Shown here piece after piece: positions 9,338 to 19,190 of a DNA stretch of 64,000 nt. The first letter of the stretch is position 1; every line of letters begins with the position of its first letter. A program made the position numbers and the translations under genes. The stretch comes from Zizania palustris (Eukaryota; Streptophyta; Magnoliopsida; Poales; Poaceae), in the NCBI GenBank assembly GCA_019279435.1, contig JAAALK010000082.1:16087116-16151115 (forward strand). Direction: 5' to 3'. The notes beneath the pieces were generated by a model, which saw nothing but the letters and a program-made list of their open reading frames with translations, was not told the origin of the DNA and did no database searches.

Positions 9338-11338
9338 ATGACTACTACCTCTACATCAGCGGCGAGTACGTCTACTACGTCTACCTCCACTACATCACCA
9401 ACGAACATTGTGGGAAGCACGGACATCGACGACCGCAACAATATAACACCCACCATGGCGGACATATCTGAGGAAGACCGAGCAAAGATCGAAGCAAAAA
9501 AGAGAGAACTCGAAGAACTGATGCTCAGAGATTGCATCAAGACCCGCTCGGGCTTTGTCATGCGCGACAACCTCAACTTGGCCCAGGTACGCCCGTCATC
9601 ACCCCCTTTATCCGCCTCACAGGTAGACCGTAGGATAGCTGCGTCTGTTGATCAAGCGGTTAGCGCTTTGCTAGCCAATAAACTAGAACCCACAGTTGTC
9701 TCGCAAGTGACGGCAGTGTTTAGAAGATTCGGTTTTACTGAGGCCGATTCGCCAACACCAATTACTAGTATTCCGCCAGCACATCATATCTATAGAAGAA
9801 CCGACGGTAATATCGGAAGAACCATCACGTTTCTGGCTACTTCCTCCACAGCCGAAACACATGACTCCTCTTATGGAAAGGCAAACCCAGCTTACCAGGT
9901 ACCACCACCGCCTGCACCCATGCCTGCTCTGCCGCCGCCGCTTCCACTGCACACTCCCACTCCACATCATAGGCCAGAGCATGTCGATATACCACCACGC
10001 ATCCCGCCACCACATGAAAGGCGCGCGCAAGCATTAGATCACGACGATATCGAGGAACACATTTGAGCACTATTTAGGGAATGCACCGGCTTTGCAACTC
10101 AGGATAGAGCTAGGGTTTATCGAAAACCATATCCCGACCACTTTGACACTATTCCATATCCTCGCGGTTATAGAGTCCCAGATTTCACGAAATTTGATGG
10201 CGAGGGTAGTAAATCTACATTAGAACACGTCAGCGAGTTTCTAGCACAATGTGGCGAAGCTAGCGGATCAGATGCATTGAAACTCAGATTGTTCTCCCTG
10301 TCGTTGTCCGACACTGTGTTCACTTGGCTTTCGGCACTCTCACCGAACTCCGTCCAAACATGGGCTCAACTGGAACAAAAGTTTCATGATTATTTCTATA
10401 CAGGCGAGACCGAGCTTAGGCTATCACACCTCACAGCAATTAGGCAGAAATCCGGCGAAAGTGTTTCTGAGTTTGTTAAACGTTATAGAGATACCAGGAA
10501 TAAATGCTTCAGCCTAAACATATCAGAAATGGATCTAGCAGATCTAGTATGCAATGGCCTACGGGCAGAAATTAAGGAGCATATGGACAATCAAAACCTC
10601 TTGGATGTTAGCCAGGTATTGCAGCAGGCTCTGGTCCAGGAAGGCCGGGCCAGAGATAAAAAATTCGTCAAAACTTTTAACAAACCAAGGGCTGAGATCC
10701 ACACTATGGAGCACTCTGATGAGGAAGAATCCGAGGAAGAAGAGGATCCGACTGACACCTACATGACCGAATGGACTTGGAGCACGAAGTCTAAACCCGT
10801 AACCTGCTCCGAATTGTGGCCATCTCCCTCTAAGAGTCGGCCTAATGAAGTTAGATATTCGTTCGACGTAACTAAATGTGATAAAATATTTGATTTCCTA
10901 TTGAAAAATCAGCTTCTATGGCTGTCGAAAGGGCAAGTCATGCCATCCGCCGATGAGTTAAAAAAGCGTCCCTACTGTAAGTGGCATGACTCGCACTCTC
11001 ACTACACTAACGATTGTAACGTTTTTCGTCAACAGGTACAATCGGCCATAGAGGAAGGACGATTGAAAATAGAAGCAAATCCAAAAATGAAATTAGACAA
11101 AGACCCTTTCCCCATGAACACCGTCGATCTAGAAGAGAAGAAGATGTTGATTCGGCCAGAGCAGGCCGAGTCGGCTAAGGGAAAGGCGATCTTCATAGGA
11201 GACTCTTGCACACGCATGGTTGTACCAAAGAATCCGGAGGTGGGAGTGTGGAAAGAAAATATTAAGTCATCATCTCTGACCAAACATCGCAGAAGGCCGA
11301 AGGTGACATACAAAATGCTCTTGGACAAGCACAAGTGA
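9338..11338 (+). pseudogene. Tat-A gag
   Basis: Gag polyprotein of a Tat-type gypsy element. The ATG at 9338 is the first good start after the primer-binding site. The N terminus is Ser/Thr-rich, then comes a charged helix-like segment (EEDRAKIEAKKRELEEL) and a Pro/His-rich stretch. The retrotransposon gag core follows: FTWLSALSPNSVQTWAQLEQ (about 10319-10378) and the ESVSEFVKRYRDTRNKC region. A CKWHDSHSHYTNDC zinc-binding motif (about 10978-11019, C-x2-H...H-x4-C) comes next. One stop (10064-10066) interrupts an otherwise continuous frame ending at 11338. Tat-F gag (62507-64000, minus) is the closest relative in the window. Confidence 0.88.
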
Positions 11339-11375
11339 AGGTCCGAGAGAAAAGGTGTTCACCCACGGGCTTTGG

Positions 11376-13581
11376 TGTAGGACCGAAAGTAGCGACCAGA
11401 GGGGGGGGTGAATGGGCGCCTTAAAAATTCTTTCGAATCAATGGCCTGCTCCCAACACCCAACACACCTCAACAGACTAACAGCGAAAAGTAAACAGATC
11501 AACTGAGCCTCAAAAGATCTAGCCTAAAAACAACCGGTGTCCTAATAGAAAAGACACCAACACAGTGCTAATAGGCAGATTAAAAGATTAATTAACTCTC
11601 AGGCATTTACTCATATTAAAGAGCATGTAGATGGTAAACAAAGATGAACCAATAGGTATAACGATAGCACATAGAGATTAAAACAACTAACTCAAACTGT
11701 TCATTCAAACTTCTTAGCAGTACACCACCACAAGAAAACTGATAATAGAGAAACTAGCACTTAATCAGCACACAGAACAAGAGAAGAGTAATTGCCGTGC
11801 AATATCAACTAGAAGCATTAATTTCCAGCGCATTAGAAGATTGAACAGAGGATTATACAATGAAGTGACTGTAAATGCACGTGAAACGAGGCAAGCAGAA
11901 ATACCATGTATCGTTGTCTCCTGGAAACCAGACGCAACTTCCTGTCGCTCGGAGCTGTTTGCGTGTTCTCTCGGTGGATGCCTGCTGCTGTTGCCCTGAG
12001 AAGCGTGCTCCAAAGACTACTACAGGACTGCAGGGCTAGAAGCTAGTTGCCAAAAGGGACTAGCCGGCTGAGATGACTGCTGCTACTATGTGTTATGACC
12101 AAACAACAAAGTAACCAAGATAAAAACCTTGCCTGCCATACGGATCCTAGAGCTGCAGCAAAGCATGCAAAAAAAAAGAAGACTAGCACATACTAGAAGC
12201 TGCTGAGTACCGGATGAGTGCTAGCTAGAAAATCCTAGGATGTTGTAAATCGCTGAAGCTATATGTAGATCAGAAAATTAACCAGTTCTGTAGTAAAAAT
12301 AAACTGAACCAGCGTACATAGAATAAAATGGACACGGAAATCAAGAACGGTGATTAATTAGCAAATACTATTAGATAAAAGAAAACTGATTCCGTGCACT
12401 GTGCGTCTCGAGAACAAAACTACTGCATGCAGTAGCTAGCAAACTGAGTTGCCGCAAGCTAGCTACTGCTGCACAAACTGCTGACGGCTAGCACAGCCTA
12501 GACCAAAGACTATACAGCCGCTAGGCTCTAGAGCTGGCTACAGCCATGCGAATGATGAAAGGCCACATGCACGCAGATCGATATGTAGTAGTGCAGCAGG
12601 AGAGGAAAAATAATACCCATCACGGTAAACATCAGAAATAACTCCATGCGTTTTGAGAAAGATTTATGAACAAACCGAACAGTGTTGAGCATGCCGACTT
12701 CACGCTTTAGCTGTGCCTCGATCTCCACGCCCCCAAGACTGCTGCGCTTGCACGCCTCTGTGTGCGCCTGCTCTCGTCGAGTGCCTGCCGCGGGTGACAG
12801 ACTGCGCCGAACAGCGCCTGAAGCGCCGGGAGTCTTCCGCCGAAGATCCAACACGCCAAAGGAAACAGCCCGAGAAAAAACACAATGGGGGAGAAGAAAA
12901 TTGCGGCGGCGGAGAAGGCACAGAAAACAGAACTCTGATTTTTAATTGTGATTGAGTTAACCCTAACCCTAGGGATTGGGGCCTATTTATAGGCAGCCCA
13001 ATAAATGGGTAAAATGCAGAAATATCCCTGGGGTTTTTTACAGACGCTAAATAAAAATGGAAAAGACCGAAATGCCCTTAGGATTTTTTACAGACTCGAC
13101 TGACAGACTGTGGGCCTAAAGGCAAAATAGTAAAAACCTAAATAAAGGTAACTTGTCCTGATGCGGAGCTTTCGTAGCAGCTACGGCTTCGCCTCAGGAT
13201 GGTCAGATCCGAAATCAACGGTCGTCAGTTTTGCGCCGAAACTGACAAAGCGTCCACCGTCTTCGCACCGGGTACCCGGATTGGGCCGGCCTGATTCCGC
13301 GGCTCCCTCAGCCCGGCAATCACTCGCCGCCCGTGTACCTGAGTCAATCCCGGTCAACAGTCCAGTGGATCCTCTGCTGCTCCTAGCCCATGTACCCGGA
13401 TTGGGCCAGCCCGACTTCGCGGCCCCTCTGCCCGACAGTCGCTCGCTGCCCGTGTACCTGAGTCACACGCGGCCCAGACGCAGCAGGTCTTCTCTCTCTT
13501 TTCAGTCCTCTTTGACTATCGTTGACAATGACTCATCACATCTGGAGCCATGAAGCCCACGCTATTCAGCATGTCTCCTCA
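11376..13581 (-). mobile_element. Solo LTR of a Maximus/SIRE-like copia element
   Basis: This 2,206-bp insertion lies between perfect TTTGG copies (11371-11375 and 13582-13586). On the minus strand it starts TGAGGAGACATGC and ends CGGTCCTACA. Near the end it carries a CATTCACCCCCCCTCTGGTCGC stretch, which is common near the 3' end of Maximus-type LTRs. A TATAAATA box on the minus strand (about 12989-12996) is followed by telo-box-like CCCTAA words (12960-12972) and a promoter-proximal leader. No internal element sequence is present, so it is a solo LTR left by LTR-LTR recombination. The open frames inside it look like chance. Confidence 0.8.
12958..13000 (-). promoter_or_regulatory. TATA box and telo-box of the solo LTR
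   Basis: Read on the minus strand, CCTATAAATAGG is followed about 20 bp later by AACCCTAACCC-like words. Telo-box words just downstream of a TATA box are common in plant promoters and LTRs. Confidence 0.55.
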
Positions 13582-13586
13582 TTTGG

Positions 13587-14404
13587 GACGGTCGAAGCCC
13601 CCTAGGAGGACGAGCCCTGTGAGTGATGGGTTCAAACCTCGAGGTTCGAACACTCCTTCAGGGTGGATCCAGCAGCCGGCAGGGCTTGGACTTCAGTGGC
13701 CGAACCCCCCTCCAGGTTGGTCCCAACCTCCGACAAGGTTTGGGCCTCACTGGCCGAACCCTCCTCTGGCCTGGCCCCTGTTTTTGGGGGGCTTTGAGCC
13801 TCAGTGGCCGAGCCTACCTCCTCCGGAGGGTTTCCAGCCTCTGGGTGGGTTCGGGCCTCGGTGGCCGAACCCACCCCCTTCGAGCAGTTTGCAGTTTCCG
13901 GAGGGATTTGGCCTCCAATGGCTAGGCCCACCTCCTCCATGGGCTAGGGTACCTCCGGCTTGGCAGGACCCCTCGCTGGTGTGGTCCGAGGTACCATCGA
14001 CGTGGCCAGACCCTCGACTAGACGATGGGGTCGGCACTCAGTGGGCGAGGCCGCTAGAGCCCCCTATGCCGCCGCCCTACTACAGGGCGATGGCTTCGGT
14101 TTGGCCTCCACCACCGGAGAACTTCGTGCAATGTTCAGCTACGAACACTTACACCCCGGCACAGGATAACAACATTGTTCATCGCCTGTCCGTGGTCCCC
14201 CAGAACCGGGCTCTGCGAGATACCACCGAAAGGGGTGAATATGGAGACGCCTCGGAGGTTATAGTCATCAAGGTCGGATCCCAGGAGGTCCCAATCCCGA
14301 AGGATACCTTGACGGGAATGCGCGAAGACTCAGCAGAAGCTCGGTCCGACCGACCTACTGTGGCCAGCCCAACCGGCCTTACGACAGTTTTCGGCACAGC
14401 CTGA
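13587..14404 (+). pseudogene. Tat-A Trp/Pro-rich gag-pol linker
   Basis: After the solo LTR the frame encodes a protein segment rich in Trp, Pro, Gly and Phe. About six 18-19-residue units between 13628 and 13950 share a core like GFGPxWPNPP, spaced by GWSQPP-like strings. The DNA repeats at about 54-60 bp. It then runs through PPYYRAMASVWPPPPENF and the VIVIKVGSQEVPIPKDTL segment to a stop at 14402-14404. The counterpart in Tat-F (56784-57161 plus 62049-62506) shows the PPPY and VPIP parts but not the Trp repeat. Its function is unknown. It might form a capsid-associated or binding region. Confidence 0.6.
13628..13950 (+). repeat. Tandem repeat encoding GFGPxWPNPP units
   Basis: Five to six imperfect copies, about 54-60 bp apart, are marked by the recurring words GGCCGAACCC and GGTTTGGGCC or GGGTTTGAGCC. 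Reading frame is kept through all copies, which fits selection or expansion at protein level. Confidence 0.65.
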
Positions 14405-14595
14405 TCTAACCGGCCCGCCACGGCCGGTCCGACCGATCAGGAGCAGGAGACCTCTCATGGCAAACGCAAGGCACTCGAGGCCGATACAAGATGGTCCCCT
14501 TCGGCTAAAAATGTTAGAAGCAAGACCGTGGCACCCGACACCCATCCTCAGCCATCACGGGCGCCCCAGGGATGACCAAATCATAAAAGAGGAGG
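14405..14595 (+). other. Tat-A linker before protease, with GGTCNGACC words
   Basis: This short region between linker and protease contains CGGTCCGACC words (14342, 14424). Frames are broken here: the linker frame stops at 14404 and the protease frame opens at 14596. In the intact ancestor gag and pol were presumably joined across it. Confidence 0.5.
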
Positions 14596-15486
14596 TTGCA
14601 ACGCTTGCGCGCACAGGAGATACGAGAAGAGAAGGCCAAGGAGGCACGAGACGCACTTTTTGAGGAGATCCATCCTCGGCCCACCATGAAGAAAGTCTGG
14701 AGACCTAGGCCAGTCATAGTCGATGACTCGACCCCCGTCGTTAGCTCCGATGAAGACGATTTGCTCGACGACGACTACACTCCCGTCTCCGAGGGGCCTG
14801 CTCCTCAAGCGATGGACGTCGGCGTCGTCATGTTGCCTTCCGAGTTCGCTCCACTGCAGGAGGAGACCGGTGTCGCTCAGCTAGACCTCGATCCATGAGA
14901 CGCCGTATTCGAGAAGCCCGGAGATACGAACCATCACCTGAGACCCCTCTACATAAGGGGACACATCGACGGGAAGCCTATCTCGAGGATGCTTGTCGAT
15001 GGCGGTGCCACCGTGAACCTAATGCCGTACTCCCTTCTAAGGAAGCTTGGCAAAGATGAAGACGACCTAAAAAAGACTAATGTCACCCTCAACAGCTTCA
15101 ACGGCGATACGACGGAAGCCATGGGGGTACTGTACCTGGAACTGACGGTGGGAAATAAGACGCTACCTACTGCTTTCTTCATCATTGACGTACAGGGTAA
15201 CTATAATGTATTGCTTGGGCGTGACTGGATCCACGCAAATCAGTGCGTACCATCCACCTTGCATCAGCGCCTCATACAATGGGATGGTGATGAAGTCGAG
15301 ATAGTGCACGCCGATACATCGGCCCATGTTAGTTTGGTCGATGCATCCGGCGACACCGCCCACGAGGAGATAGAGTGTTTGTCGGGACAAGATCTCTCGG
15401 ATTATGACTTTGTCAGCGTATTAGAGAGGAGATTCATTCCTATTTCCATGAAGCCGGCCGGTGTGGCTCGGTTGTGTCTAAGATAA
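14596..15486 (+). pseudogene. Tat-A protease region of pol
   Basis: Aspartic protease that would process the gag-pol polyprotein. After a charged lead (QEIREEKAKEARDALFEEI) and an acidic SSDEDDLLDDDYTPVSEG segment, the catalytic region MLVDGGATVNLMPYSLL follows, with the active-site Asp codon at 14998-15000. GNYNVLLGRDWI is the typical second flap/helix block. A TGA at 14896-14898 splits the frame. It ends with TAA at 15484-15486, five bases before the ATG of the RT frame, which is in a different phase. Tat-F shows a comparable stop and frame change at the same place. Confidence 0.88.
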
Positions 15487-15490
15487 GAGA

Positions 15491-17710
15491 ATGTCTAGCG
15501 CTAATCTTGATTGGTTAAAGTATCGCATGGAGCAATATCGGTCTTCTCAAGATGGTATCGTCGAAGCCATCGAAGACTTTAGCCAGGTAGAGAAATTAAG
15601 TCAAGGATTCTCGTCGGCTGATCCTTTGGAACAAGTAGACATAGGAGATGGTAGTGTTCCAAGGCCGGCGTTTGTAAATCAGAATCTGAATAATGATGTA
15701 AAGGCTGAAGTAATAAGGTTGCTTCGATCGTATGTTGATTGCTTCGCATGGGATTACAGCGAGATGCCCGGGCTAAGCCAAGATCTTGTTGAGCATCGGC
15801 TCCCCATCAAACCCGGATTTAGGCCTTATAAACAGCCGCCACGCCGCTTCAATTCGGCCATCTATGACCGAGTTAAAGAGGAGATCGAACGTTTATTAGC
15901 AGCAGGTTTTATTAGGCCATGCAGGTACGCGGAATGGGTTGCTAACATCGTGCTTGTCGAGAAGAAGGAGATTGGCAAGATCCGCATCTACGTCGATTTC
16001 AGGGATTTGAACAAGGCTACCCCGAAAGACGAGTACCCCATACCGATAGTCGACATGTTGATCAACGATGCCTCGGGACATAAGGTACAAAGTTTTCTTG
16101 ACGGCAACGCTAGCTATAATCAAATCTTTATGGCCGAGGAAGACGTTTTTAGGATGGCTTTTCGCTGCCCAAGTTTTGTCAGTTTGTTTGAATGGGTAGT
16201 AATGACGTTTGGTTTAAAGAATGCTGGCGCCACATACCAACGTGCCATGAACTTGATCTTTCATGACTTGCTAGGGGTTATGTTAGAAGTTTATATAGAT
16301 GATGTTGTGGTCAAATCGGACACTGTGGAGAACCACCTCGCCGATTTGAAAGTTGCTTTCGAAAGAATGCGCCGATATGGCTTGAAAATGAAACCACTCA
16401 AATGTGCTTTTGGTGTGTCGGCGGGTAAGTTCTTGGGATTCATGATTCATGAAAGAGGCATCGAAATTGATCCCAAGAGGCTTGAGAAAATTAGGGGATG
16501 CGTAGCGCCAACATGTAAGAAAGATGTACAGAAATTGCTAGGCAAGGTTAATTATTTGTGGCGCTTTATATCCAACCTGTCTGGGAAAATTGATGCTTTC
16601 GTCCCAATACTATGGCTAAAAAATGAAGCCGAGTTCACTTGGGGGACAGGCTAGCAACGTGCGTTTGAGAAAATCAAAGAGTGCTTATTGACGCCACCGG
16701 TGGTAAGGGCGCCGAAGGCCAGGATCCCATTTAGGCTTTATATTGCCGCAGAGGAGAGCGTGATTGGGGCCGTGTTGACTCAAGACGTTGAAGGAAAAGA
16801 GTACGTCGTCACCTTCTTGAGTCGTTGACTTCTGGACGCTGAGACCAGGTACGTGTTTGTGGAGCGTTTATGTTTGTCCCTCTATTATGCGTGTACCAAA
16901 TTACGTCACTACCTTCTCCCTAGCACATGTATTGTCACTTGCCAAATAGATGTCATAAAATACATGTTGCAAAAGACGATTCTAAGTGGTAGAATCGGCA
17001 AGTGGGCGTATGCGTTAATCGAATATGATTTGTCTTATAAACCATTGAAATCCATGAAAGGCCAAGTCATTGCTAATTTTATAGTAGATCACCACGTGGA
17101 TGTCAATTGGGGCGATAAAGTCGCCTTGATTGAAGTATTACCATGGAAACTTTACTTCAATGGTTCGGCTTGCAAAAATGGCCAAGGTGTTGGAGTGGTA
17201 CTCATATCACCAAGTGGTATGCACTTTGAAACCTCGGCTCGTTTGGAATTTCATTCGACTAATAATCAAGCCAAATACGAAGCCCTATTTCTAGGTCTTG
17301 AGTTGTTAAACTCCATGGGTGTGAAATATGTTCATGCATATGATGATTTATTACTAGTTGTACAACAAGTAGCTAGGCTCGCTCAATGTTTTAATGGTTT
17401 GCTAAATAGCTACTTGGACAAGTGTTTAGACTTGATTTCTACCTTTGATGATTTTGAGATTATTCATGTGTCTAGAGAGGCCAACTCACGTGCAAATGAC
17501 TTGGCTCAACAAGCATCAGGCCATCAAATTAGAAGGGGCAAATTCTGCACACGGGAAAAGCCAATGTTTGGAGATGATGTAATACCCAAGAATCCTACTA
17601 TCGGTCAGACCAACTTTGTGGGCACGGTCCAACCGCCCTTGTGTACCCGGTCCGACCGACCATATCAGGACGGTCAGACCGAACTGTGCCAGATAACTGG
17701 AGATAGCTAG
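15491..17710 (+). pseudogene. Tat-A reverse transcriptase, RNase H and archaeal-type RNase H
   Basis: Reverse transcriptase opens at ATG 15491. Landmarks are the RIYVDFRDLNKATPKDEYP motif, FLDGNASYNQI and YIDDVVVK (catalytic Asp codons 16298-16303). The gypsy RNase H (about 16655-17100) starts with LYIAAEE, so the first catalytic Asp typical of active enzymes is absent. A second RNase H follows (about 17130-17520). It begins KLYFNGSACKNG, with Asn at 17159-17161 where the catalytic Asp should be. NQAKYEAL has Lys at 17273-17275 where Tat-F keeps Glu. Stops lie at 16652, about 16826 and 17708, all in one unbroken frame. The linker after the second RNase H carries GGTCNGACC words. Confidence 0.9.
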
Positions 17711-17760
17711 TTTAACCGGGCCAACAGGGGCGGTCCGATCGACCATTGTCAGGAAGGTTT
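17590..17760 (+). repeat. GGTCNGACC words inside the RNase H-integrase linker
   Basis: GGTCAGACC (17604), GGTCCGACC (17649), GGTCAGACC (17672) and a GGTCCGATC variant (17732) lie within coding sequence, in an otherwise unstructured linker. Tat-F has GGTCGGATC and GGTCAGACC at the corresponding place (50530-50580, minus element). Confidence 0.7.
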
Positions 17761-17761
17761 A

Positions 17762-19105
17762 GTGCTCGGGGGGCAGGTCCAAATGATGAATCTTGAAGCC
17801 AGTTCTAGCAGGAATTTGGCCATTGCTCCTCTAGTTAGTGAGGACGATTGGAGGACCCCAATCGTCCAATATTTGAGGAACCCAAGCCAAAAGGTTGATC
17901 AGAAAGTTCGGCGACAGGCTTTCAAATTTGTTTTACTCGATGGTGTGTTGTATCGCCGGACTATTGATGGGGTACTTTTGAAGTGTTTGGACCCCGATCA
18001 AGCTAGAGTTGCTGCAGGTGAAGTACATGAAGGGCTTTGCAGTACTCATCAGTCGGCCCCAAATATGAGTTGGATGCTCAAAAGGGCAGGTTTTTATTGG
18101 CCGACTATGACTGAAGACTGTTTTAGGTACTATAGAGGGTGCAAAGCTTGTTAGGAGTTTGGGAATATTCAGCTAGCACCCGCATCGGCACTTAACCCTA
18201 TTATTAAACCATGGCCGTTCTAAGGTTGGAGTTTAGACTTCATCGGCCAAATTCATCCTCCGTCCTCGAAAGGGCATCGGTTCGTGTTGATGGCAACAGA
18301 TTACTTCACCAAATGGACCGAGGCCGTGTCGCTCAAGAACATGACTCACAATGAGGTGATTGATTTCATCTTGAAGCACATTATACATAGATTTGGCATT
18401 CCCCAAACTCTCACTACAGACCAAGGTACTTCATTCGTCGCTAAAGAGGCGAGGGACTTTGCCGAATACTATGGGATCAAATTGGTAAATTCTTCCCCAT
18501 ATTATGCTCAGGCCAATGGTCAGGTCATGTCCAGTAACAAAACTGTAATTGAATTGATCAAGAAAAAGATTGAGGAGTTTCCAAAAAGGTGGCATGAGGT
18601 ACTTTCTAAAGCTTTATGGGCTAGTCGAGTTGCAAAGCATGGTGCCACTAAAGTCAGTCCTTATGAGTTAGTATATGGACAAGAATTCGTTCTACCGGTA
18701 GAGGTGGATCTCGGCTCACTTAGATTTCTTAAACAAGATGGCTTATCGGTCAATGAATATGAGACACTTCTAAAGGATAATTTAGAAGAGGTGACTGATA
18801 AGAGGTTGAAGGCTCTAGAGGCAATAGAGAGAGATAAAAGAAGAGTAGCTAGGGCCTACAACAAGAAGGTCAAGGCAAAATCGTTTCAAATCAATGATTT
18901 AGTATGGAAGACGATTTTGCCATTAGGCATTAGGAGTTCAAAATTCGGTAAATGGTCGACTAGTTGGGAAGGACCTTTTAAGGTAGTCGGAATCGCTCCG
19001 GGCAACGCATATGTCCTAGAGTCTTTGCAAGGAGAGCGATTTCAAAGGGCTTTGAATGGTAGATATTTAAAAAAGTACTTCCCAAGTGTGTGGCAAAACG
19101 CTTGA
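17762..19105 (+). pseudogene. Tat-A integrase
   Basis: Integrase inserts the cDNA into the genome. The N-terminal zinc-binding HHCC segment spans EVHEGLCSTHQSAPNMSW to RGCKAC (about 18020-18152). A TAG follows immediately (18152-18154) and another stop sits at about 18221. The core has LDFIGQIH (first Asp) and TTDQGTSF (second Asp). NGQVMSSNKT has Met at 18527-18529 at the position of the catalytic Glu. The C-terminal part contains NDLVWKTILP and KFGKWSTSWEGPFKV. It is in the same frame as RT. The catalytic Glu loss means it would be inactive even without the stops. Confidence 0.9.
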
Positions 19106-19190
19106 AGTGTTAAAAGGCCGATATTGCAGGTATCGCCCAAAGCCCGTCATGCTTTTAGCTCACTAAGTTTGCTAAAAGGCAGGGGTCATG
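19106..19190 (+). other. Tat-A 3' UTR with polypurine tract
   Basis: The segment between the integrase stop and the 3' LTR ends AAAAGGCAGGGGTCATG. The purine run AAAAGGCAGGGG (about 19174-19185) is the likely polypurine tract. The same arrangement, inverted, flanks the 3' LTRs of Tat-H (46266-46285) and Tat-F (31622 on). Confidence 0.7.

Noticed and set aside
12958..12975. Telomeric repeat (CCCTAA words)
   Set aside because: There are only two words, directly downstream of an LTR TATA box, which fits a telo-box and not a telomere remnant.
12528..13553. Several open frames in the solo LTR, both strands
   Set aside because: They overlap each other in a GC-rich leader of an LTR and have no recognisable domain.
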